A DNA stretch of 21,504 nucleotides, from NCBI RefSeq assembly GCF_000090795.2, contig NW_003546387.1, positions 109,037-130,540 on the forward strand. Direction: 5' to 3'. This document shows positions 6,861 through 15,000 of the stretch, piece by piece. The translations under genes and the position numbers were made by a program. Source of the stretch: Amphimedon queenslandica (taxonomy: Eukaryota > Porifera > Demospongiae > Haplosclerida > Niphatidae). Each line of letters opens with the position of its first letter. Position 1 is the first letter of the stretch. Under the pieces are notes generated by a model. The model was not told the origin of the DNA. It did not search any database and saw only the letters and a list, made by a program, of their open reading frames with translations.

Positions 6861-8897
6861 TTAATAAATAACAAGTCGCTCATTTTTAATATCACAAACA
6901 AACAAGAATCCATCTTTATCAAATGCTAATCCCAAAAACACATTAAATTGATTAATACTACAGTGATCCATGCAACTTCCAAACTCCCTAACAAACACAC
7001 CATCACTAGTGAAAACTGATATAGGAGCAATGCCACAGTTACTAACATACACTAGACCAGTAGCTGCAGTGTCTATAGTTATACCACCTGGCTTACTAAG
7101 CTGTCCAAGACCAAACTGACCCACAAACTTTCCATATGGAGAGAACTTCTGAATTCGATGATTATTCATATCAGCAACATACACTAATCCTTGACTGTCA
7201 ATAGCAATGTCACGTGGAGAGTCAAACTGTCCATTAGCTAATCCATAACTACCAAATGAATGAGAAAAGGTTAGATCAGGAGTTAAGACTTGTATACGAT
7301 GATTACCATCATCAGCAATATAAACCTGTCCTGTTATAGGACAATTGACTGTGCCATCAGGATATTTGAATTGTAGTCGTCCACTGCCCTCCTTACCAAA
7401 TGATGCTTTACGATATCCATCCATGCTTATCTTCTGGATCCTGTGATTATCAGACACAAGAATGAATTTGTCTGGAGTAATGGCTACACCACGAGGTTTA
7501 GAAAACTTGACATTACCACTTCCTCCTTTCCCTCCTAATGACTTCACTTTCTTTCCTTCGCTATCCAGTATTGTTACACAGTTACTACGAATCTCAGATA
7601 TTATAATATGATTATCATAACTTACAGCAACTGCCCAAGGACTCTTAAGCTCAGTTATAGTACGTACTGGAGTGATGTTATCAAGGTAAGGATTTAAAGG
7701 GATGACTAGTGAGGTATCCTCAAGGTGTACATCATATACTTGTACTTTTACTGTATGAGCACCTCGTGTTGAAGGGCTACACTGTATCCTATACACTCCA
7801 GGATCAGTGCTGGTGATAGTGACTGTAGTATGAATGGGTTGATCACCTTTACCAACTGGTACTAGACTACACTTCAGAGAAGAGAGGGGAACACACAAAA
7901 GAGAGGAATCTGGTGCTTCCAATGATAGTGAAAACGAAGCTGCTTCGCTAATAATATGATTAATCTTTTTCACTCTACACTGCTGTAGTGCAGTAGTCCC
8001 TGAAATAATACCTCCTATGTGATGTAGTGATTTGATATCTTTACTCAATACAAAGTCACCTTCTTCCTTTGGATGTAACTCCTCTACATTGATCTTTGCA
8101 CTAACTTCACTCATATGCTCCATCATCTGTTTTTTACACCTCAAGACTTGTTGAGGACTGCCTGTCTTCAGACTCTGTTCCACATAATCCTGGACATCCT
8201 CCAGAAGACTCAAACTCATTTCTGCTGATTTCATTTGCTCTGACAGCACCTTTAGTTTAGCATCAGTGACCCTCTTTGCCTGCTCAGTTAGTTTCCTCTC
8301 TGACTGACGAAGAATAGCAATCATTTCCTCTACCATTTCATGTATTTCTTGCAAGACTCCTTCTCCTCTCTCTCTGATCTCACCCTCTCTCTCTGCTAGA
8401 GCAGACAGGACCTTCTTGAGTGCTTCTTTCTTTCCTTCAACTGGTGATAGACACTCTCTTAACTTTTGACAGTGTTTAGTGTAATTGTCAGTGATTAAAT
8501 CGTATTCGTGATGTTTGTGATTACGAGCTAAGCAGTGAGAACAGATTACTGTGTCACATGTTTCACAGAATAGCTCCAAAGGTTTTCCATGATCACTACA
8601 TGTGGCCTCTGCTGTCATCTTTGTTAGACTGTACATCTCTTTGAGGTCATTGAGGTGGAATGCTACAGGAAAGGCTCCTGCTCCTTCTTCTGGTAACTCT
8701 GTATGATGACGACAAGTGGGACAAGAGAGGTAATAGGTCTCATTCTTCTTATCCAGAGGTAATCCCTCCAGACAGTGCTGACAGAATGAATGTAGACAAG
8801 GTAAAGTCTTAGGCTTGGTATAGTGGTCAAGACACACAGGACAGGTGAGTCGCTCTTTCAGTTTGAGTCTGAGACGAGAAGATGATTTGGTTGCCAT
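6861..8897 (-). CDS. TRIM-NHL protein: RING, B-box, coiled coil, filamin domain, NHL propeller
   Basis: One uninterrupted exon of 678 codons. The start is the first ATG in frame (8897) in a good context (GAAATGG). The RING finger has all eight ligands: C19, C22, C34, H36, C39, C42, C59, C62. The B-box 2 ligands are C100, H103, C111, C114, C119, C122, H127, H130. A Glu/Lys-rich coiled coil covers roughly 150-265, a filamin-type Ig domain about 310-415 (with 'PGVYRI' and 'GAHTVKVQVYD'), and six NHL repeats about 420 to the end ('GVAITPDKFILVSDNHRIQK', 'DIAIDSQGLVYVADMNNHRI'). This is the TRIM2/3/71 architecture: a RING E3 ubiquitin ligase whose propeller binds RNA or protein partners. It looks intact. 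The third blade has 'GTVNCPITG' where copy B has 'GIAISPITG', and one linker is about five residues shorter than in B. Substrates cannot be inferred. Confidence 0.93.
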   Translation of the reverse strand: MATKSSSRLRLKLKERLTCPVCLDHYTKPKTLPCLHSFCQHCLEGLPLDKKNETYYLSCPTCRHHTELPEEGAGAFPVAFHLNDLKEMYSLTKMTAEATCSDHGKPLELFCETCDTVICSHCLARNHKHHEYDLITDNYTKHCQKLRECLSPVEGKKEALKKVLSALAEREGEIRERGEGVLQEIHEMVEEMIAILRQSERKLTEQAKRVTDAKLKVLSEQMKSAEMSLSLLEDVQDYVEQSLKTGSPQQVLRCKKQMMEHMSEVSAKINVEELHPKEEGDFVLSKDIKSLHHIGGIISGTTALQQCRVKKINHIISEAASFSLSLEAPDSSLLCVPLSSLKCSLVPVGKGDQPIHTTVTITSTDPGVYRIQCSPSTRGAHTVKVQVYDVHLEDTSLVIPLNPYLDNITPVRTITELKSPWAVAVSYDNHIIISEIRSNCVTILDSEGKKVKSLGGKGGSGNVKFSKPRGVAITPDKFILVSDNHRIQKISMDGYRKASFGKEGSGRLQFKYPDGTVNCPITGQVYIADDGNHRIQVLTPDLTFSHSFGSYGLANGQFDSPRDIAIDSQGLVYVADMNNHRIQKFSPYGKFVGQFGLGQLSKPGGITIDTAATGLVYVSNCGIAPISVFTSDGVFVREFGSCMDHCSINQFNVFLGLAFDKDGFLFVCDIKNERLVIY

Positions 8898-9350
8898 TTC
8901 AGCAAAAAATGAAGATAGATATAAAGGTAGAAGATGGTAAAAATGAAGATAGAGCAAGAACAAATGATAAGAAAATGAAGAAGTCAGAATGAACAAGAAT
9001 GTAAAACGAAGTAGAGGAGAAAGAAAGTCCTACAGACCAAATGCAACAATAAAACAAAATGAAGGTGAAAGGCCTAAGTAAGGCCTAGTTTACATGACCC
9101 TGCCCTAATCTGCATTGTTTTTGCTATTACTGTTTACAGGTGTTTACATAAATCCGGCAATTGTGTTTTCATTACAATTTCTGTTTTTGTTTTCTTGTGT
9201 TCTAAATAAATATACAAATACAGTATACAGTATTTGTATACTGTATACTGTATCTATGGTTTTAGTGTAAACAGCTCCCTTATCTGACCAAAAATACCTT
9301 CATGTTACTCTTATAGTCATTTCACTTCAGTTGGATCATTGCGTGAGGCA
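8898..9350. other. 5' flank of TRIM copy A with transposon-like insert
   Basis: 8898-9072 matches the 5' flank of copy B and is probably the 5' UTR and promoter region; no TATA box or initiator can be assigned. From about 9073 the sequence is unique to A. TTTACATGAC at 9090 and GTGTAAACAGC at about 9265 form weak inverted ends, so this piece may itself be a MITE carrying the hairpin at 9218. Confidence 0.4.
9218..9253. repeat. Perfect 16-bp inverted repeat, 4-base loop
   Basis: ATACAGTATACAGTAT is followed by TTGT and its exact complement ATACTGTATACTGTAT. Each arm is also nearly self-complementary, so cruciform and slipped forms are both possible. Confidence 0.85.
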
Positions 9351-9796
9351 TACCGTATAGCCAAAAAATTTCGTGAGGAATAAATTTTCGTATTTTTGTG
9401 ATCACTGTTTGCATCATGAAAAATTAAACCCCTGAAAATAAATATTAATTGAGGGGCATGGTTAACCACGCCTACTAATAAATGTGCCCTCATGTCACGT
9501 CATGTTCTCGGTCAAGCTGATGTCTCTGTTACTTTGTATTGCTATTTTAAGCATACTGCCAAGGTCAAAGATGATGATCTCCCTAATCACTGGTGTCCAT
9601 ACTGATTTGTAGACATGGTGCCCCCTGACACAAGAGTCCGTCTCAAACACTGAATCTGCCATGTTTTAATTAAATAAGGCGTGGTCATTATTACTAAAAT
9701 AAAATCATGAAAATATTTATCACGGAATTTAAAATTTCTCCATAAATTTCATTATTCACGAAATTTTAAGCCTCGAAAATTTTTAGCTATATGGTA
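9351..9796. mobile_element. MITE-like element, ~446 bp
   Basis: The left end TACCGTATAGCCAAAAAATTTC and the right end, read inverted, TACCATATAGCTAAAAATTTTC match well and are bounded by TA. It lies in the part of flank A that is absent from flank B, so it probably inserted after the TRIM duplication. The interior (9430-9660) has no intact frame. Its GC-richer part at 9540-9650 looks unlike the ends and may be captured sequence. Confidence 0.65.
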
Positions 9797-10542
9797 TGTT
9801 AGTTTACTTTTGGTGGATGGTTTATTAGGTGCACATGATCCTCACCCAATATGCACTGTTTGAATGCAAGTGAAATCTGCTGTATATTAAAATTTAGTGT
9901 CATAAACATGTACTAAGGAAGGTCAGCTAAACAAAAAAGTGAGAGATCCTTTCCCACCTGTGTAACATAGGGGTAGAGTGACCACGCCCACTGTTGTGAC
10001 TCCTAGATGTTACCATCTATAGTACACAGCCAAAAATTATGCCTGTACCAGCAATATTGCCCAACATTAATGAATCATGTCTGATGTCAGTACTACATTC
10101 CTGACAGTTATCATTGCTCATCATGCCCTTGAACCAATGCAATCTTTTCATAATTGTGCAACGACTAATTTCATCAGTGTATCACGGCTGATTACCCAAA
10201 ATGAGCAATTCGGAACTGAATTCATGACTGATTCAGATTCTTTGTGTATGCTGCCTGCTTTCTTCCCTGCTTTTGCGCACTTCTAAAACTAAAGGGAACT
10301 ACTGAAGCTTAAAGAACCTTACTATATATTCAAAGATCTTGTCACTAAAAGAAGTTATGCATGATAGTACATAAAGAATCCTGGCTTTACCATAGCAACC
10401 ACTGCACCCAATGTACATGAACCTTATTACCTGATGAATGTACACGTACAGGTAAGATGCATATACATGCACATGTATAAATTCTAATTCCATGTAGTCT
10501 TTAGTCTGAAACAGAACATCATAATGTTACTACAGTACTGTA
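9797..10542. other. Non-coding flank of the TRIM copy A duplication
   Basis: Matching blocks with flank B lie at 9911-9945 and 10313-10412. The 367 bp between them exist only in A. They contain a short open frame (10077-10286) with no recognisable features and no inverted ends that I could find. Confidence 0.4.
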
Positions 10543-10720
10543 TACCTGGAGCTGGCTAATTGCAAAATTTTTGATGCTTAGTGATTTTTAATTTGACAAA
10601 TTTTGTCATCATGTGCCATTGAGTATGTGTATAAATTATTCAAAGTGGTGGGTTTGATTTTGAATAATGGCTAATAAATGCCAAATGCAGCAAAAATTGT
10701 CCTCCCCAGCTATACGCATA
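10543..10720. mobile_element. MITE, same family as 5320-5505
   Basis: Imperfect inverted ends (TACCTGGAGCTGG on the left, TATGCGTATAGCTGG inverted from the right) bound an interior sharing 'TGCCATTGAG' and 'ATGGCTA' blocks with the 5320-5505 element. No coding capacity. Confidence 0.5.
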
Positions 10721-10954
10721 TCATATCAATAATCTGTATAGTAAGACTGATTGCCAGGAGCAATAGTAAGTAGATTATTTAAGAAGATAGATGAAGCAAG
10801 ATGTCACAAATTTAGAGTTTCTGGTCAGTTGGCAAAATTTAAATAATGAAATTCCCGTATCTTCATTGCCATGTGGTGTAGTATGCAAGCTATTTGCAAA
10901 AAAATTATGAAATCTTAATAAGGAAGGATTAGTGAATAAAGTACCAATGAGTAC

Positions 10955-12022
10955 CTGAGACTCAAAGAGACGTCTCACTGAAGGCCACCAGTAATAGTCC
11001 CTTACTATCAGACACTCACTCTCTATCACTGGAGAGATATTAATAATAACAAGAGTACATAATTATCTATTCTTGATAATAATAATAAAATAATAATTGT
11101 TTCTACATTTTTTGTTGTCTCCCTCTTCAATCTCTAGTGTTTTGTCTCTTAGGCCACTTATTTTTATAGTAATTCATATTATCAATAATAATTATTAGAT
11201 TAACTCTGGAGTTGCATCATTATTATTATCTGTACTATTCATTATTTTACATTAATTTTCGTTGATAATAATAATGCTCTACCTATTGGGTATCGAAAGC
11301 CCTTACTCAATATTCCAGCTCATTGTGATGGATGTGGCTCCCCATTTGATTTATCTCATGCTCTCTCATGTAGTAAGGGAGGCCTTGTTGTTCCGTGACA
11401 CTTTTGGTGATCTTGCCTCTCTCGTTTGGGGCAAATTTGTTGGGAACCAGTTGTTCGTGAGACTGGTGCTGATTCTCCTGCTCTAATTGCTGATTTAGCT
11501 GTTAGGGGGGGTTTGGACACCATAGACTGAGGCGTTGTTTGATATTAGAGTGGTAGACACTGATGCTCAGTCATATTAGTCGAAGAGTCCTGATGTGCTT
11601 GTTCAGGCTGAGAGGGAGAAAAAGGCAAAGTACCAGTCTGCTTGTGAAGAACAAAGAGCTATTTTTACTCCCCTATGTATATCTGTAGATGGTCTCATGG
11701 GCAAGGAAGCTACATGTTTTGTGAAGAGAATTAGAGATGGTTTGTCATTGAAATGGAATAAACCCTGCAGTGGAGTGGTAAGCTGGCTAAGAGCTAGACT
11801 GTCATTCGCAATCATTAGAGCATCTATATTATGCCTATGTGGAGCTCAGTCCAAGTGGCGATCCGTTAATACACCTGACGGAGCCACACTTGACTACATG
11901 CTACATTAAAACACAATATTAAATTAATTTTTCATTTGTATTTTATTTTTTCCTTAACTCAATTCTTATTCCCTAATCTCTCTAATCTAACCTAATCTAT
12001 TCTAACCTGTCCTAATTTTATG

Positions 12023-12076
<54 letters not shown>

Positions 12077-15000
12077 TAGCTCTCCCTTCACAACATCCCA
12101 TGCATTAGACTGCAAAAAAGGTGGTCTTGTTACTTTACATCATAACGAGATAAGGGATGTACTACACGATATATCTTCTATGACATAGTCAGGTCATTAA
12201 GAAACCACTTGTTAAAGAGGCACAAAATGATTCAGAGGCTTTGGTTGGTGACATATCCATCTGTGGAGTTTGGCAGTGCCAGTCCACCACTATATTTCAT
12301 GTGAGGGTAGTGGACTCTGATGCTCCTTCTTAAGTTAGAAAACCACCACTACAAGTTTTTAAAACTGCTGAAAGAGAGAAGTCAATCAGGAAGCTTGTCA
12401 CTCTATCCACTCTAGCTTCACTCCACTCTGTATGACAGTAGATGGTCTGTTGGGTCCAGAATCTAATTCCTTCTTGAAATGTTTGGCTGACAGACTATCC
12501 ATTAAATGGGATCAACCCTACAGTACTGTCATCTGCTGGCTTCAAACCCATCTATCCTTCACTGTATTGTGTGCCACCAATTTGTGTATCAGAGGCACCA
12601 GGTCTAAAATTCGTTCTATCAACACAGAGGATGAAGCTGGGATAACTCTTTGAAACAATAATTTCTCTATATTTTTTCTGACTTTCAGTTGGAGATGATG
12701 AGAAGGACACAAAGTTACAGATGCTGAATGCCGTAGATGGACTAGATAAAGATGTCAAAAAATGTAATGTCACACAACTGATAAGTCATCATCAGTGGCA
12801 ACATTTGTCTGGTCTTGTAATCAGAGGAGTAATCATTCAAAATCCACTTTGTGGCTTTATCTTGTACCCCCTCTAGAAGCAATATGTCCCTTCTAAGATG
12901 TGGCCTCCAGACTGAAGAACAGTATGTAAGTTGGGAGAGCACAAGAGTGAGATAGAGAGTTTTACGGACAGATATGGAGGTATGAGTGGAAGAGACAGTA
13001 CGCTTAATTAGACCAGCATTTTATAGGCTTCAGCAACAGCAATAATAATAATAACAATAATAAATTAAATTATTATTAATTAATAATAATTAATCAAATA
13101 AAGTATATTTTGCGGATTTCACAATTAATTGAAGATTTGCAAAAATCAAATTATTACAGTACAAAATGGCAGGCAACAAAATTTGCGAAAATTAAATCCA
13201 CAAAATAGATTTTTAGGCAAATTTGCAAAAATTTTATAGCCTATGTACATGTAAGTACTAGGTCTGATACTGTGTCAGAGGAGGGTGGAGTCATGTAATG
13301 TAATTATTATGAATTACAACACAACATGAAAATAATGGTAGTATCTTAATAGTTTATAAATTAATCATTAATTTCAATGATACTGCAATTACTTGACAAT
13401 AAGGCTAATTAGCATTGTTATTATTATTATTATTATTGATAATTGTAAAATACTATTAGAATATTATACAATAACCATTTTAATAAACAACAAGTCGGGA
13501 ATTAATACAATCACAAACATACAAAAATCCATCTTTATCAAATGCTAATCCAATAGGATCATTAAACTGATCAATATTACTGCCTTTACATCCAAACTTA
13601 CTAATAAACACCCCATCACTAGTGAAGACTGATATAAGATTATTGCCCCCTTCACTGACATACACTAGACCAGTAGCTGCAGTGTCTATTGTTATACCTG
13701 TTGGACCATTAAGCTTTCCAGGACTAGATCCTTTAGTACCAAACTGACCCACAAACTTTCCATCTGGAGAGAACTTCTGAATGCGATGATTATTAGCATC
13801 GGCAACATACACTAATCCTTGACTGTCAATAGCAATGTCACGTGGATACTGAAACTGTCCATTAGCTGATCCTCTGCTACCAAATGAATGAGAGAAAATT
13901 AGATCAGAATTCAAGACTTGTATACAATGATTACCCCTATCAGCAATATAAACCTGTCCAGTTATAGGAGAAATGGCTATACCATAAGGATTTTTGAATT
14001 GTAATGGTCTACTACCCTTCTCACAATCTGATGCTTTACAGTACACATCCATGCTTATCTTCTGGATCCTGTGATTATCAGATACAAGAATGAATTTGTC
14101 TGGAGTAATTGCAACACCACAAGGATAAGAAAACTTGACATCACCACTTCCTCCTTCCCCTCCTAATGATTTCACTTTCTTTCCTTCTCTATCCAGTATC
14201 GTTATACAGTGACCACTATTCTCAGCAATTATAACATGATTATCATCACTTACAGCAACTCCCCAGGGACGCGTAAGTTCAGTTACAGTACGTACTGGAG
14301 TGATGTTATCAAGGTAAGGATTGAAAGGGATGACTAGTGAGGTATCATTAAGGTGTAAATCATATACTTGTACTTTTAAAGTATGAGCACCATGTGTTGA
14401 AGCATTATACTGTATCCTATACACTCCAGGATCAGTACTAGTGGTAGTGACTGTAGTGTGAATGGGTTGATCACCTTTACCAACTGGTACTAGACTACAC
14501 CTCAGAGAAGAGAGGGGAACACACAAAAGACATGAATCTGGTGCCTCGATTGATAGTGAAAATGAAACTGCTTTGCCAGCAGGTGTAATACATGTACGAT
14601 TAATCTTCTTCACTCTACTTTGCTGTAGTGCAGTAGATGAGTAGGTCACAATATCCCCAATGTAATGTAGCGATTTGATATCTTTACTCAATACATAGTC
14701 ACTTTTTTCCTTTGGATGTAACTCATCCACATTGATCCCTGCATTAACTTCACTCATATGCTCCTTTATTTGTTTCTTACACCTCAGGACTTGTTGAGGA
14801 CTGCCTGTCTTCAGACTCTGCCTGTCTTCAGACTCTGTTCAACATAATCCTGGACACTATCCAGAAGACTCAAACTCATTTCTGCTGATTTCATTTGCTC
14901 TGACAGCACCTTTAGTTTCTGATCAGTGACCCTCATTGCCTGCTCAGTCAGTTTCCTCTCTGACTGACGAAGAACAGCAATCATTTCCTCTACCATTTCA

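Larger units (their letters stand above)
6820..10412. repeat. Segmental duplication, copy A (TRIM-NHL gene plus 5' flank)
   Basis: The coding region and ~170 bp before the ATG match copy B. Match blocks continue at 9911-9945 (AAGGAAGGTCAGCTA) and 10313-10412 (ATTCAAAGATCTTGT, CCATAGCAACCACT), in the same order as 15800-16100. Sequence present only in A (about 9073-9910 and 9946-10312) represents insertions in A or losses in B. Similarity fades just past the stop codon. Confidence 0.75.

Noticed and set aside
8898..8996. N-terminal extension of TRIM copy A with a hydrophobic stretch, also open in copy B (15581-15802)
   Set aside because: The upstream open part has no ATG (its first codon is TTG in A and GTG in B). 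The first ATG in both is the well-placed 'MATK' start, so the stretch is 5' UTR, not a signal peptide.
9540..9660. + strand frames inside the 9351-9796 MITE ('KVKDDDLPNHWCPY')
   Set aside because: Interrupted by stops within a few dozen codons and enclosed by transposon ends; at most captured debris.
12676..12745. Possible + strand exon after a good TTTCAG acceptor ('GDDEKDTKLQMLNAVDGLDK')
   Set aside because: It runs directly into the antisense LINE fragment, has no donor in a sensible place and matches no family I know.
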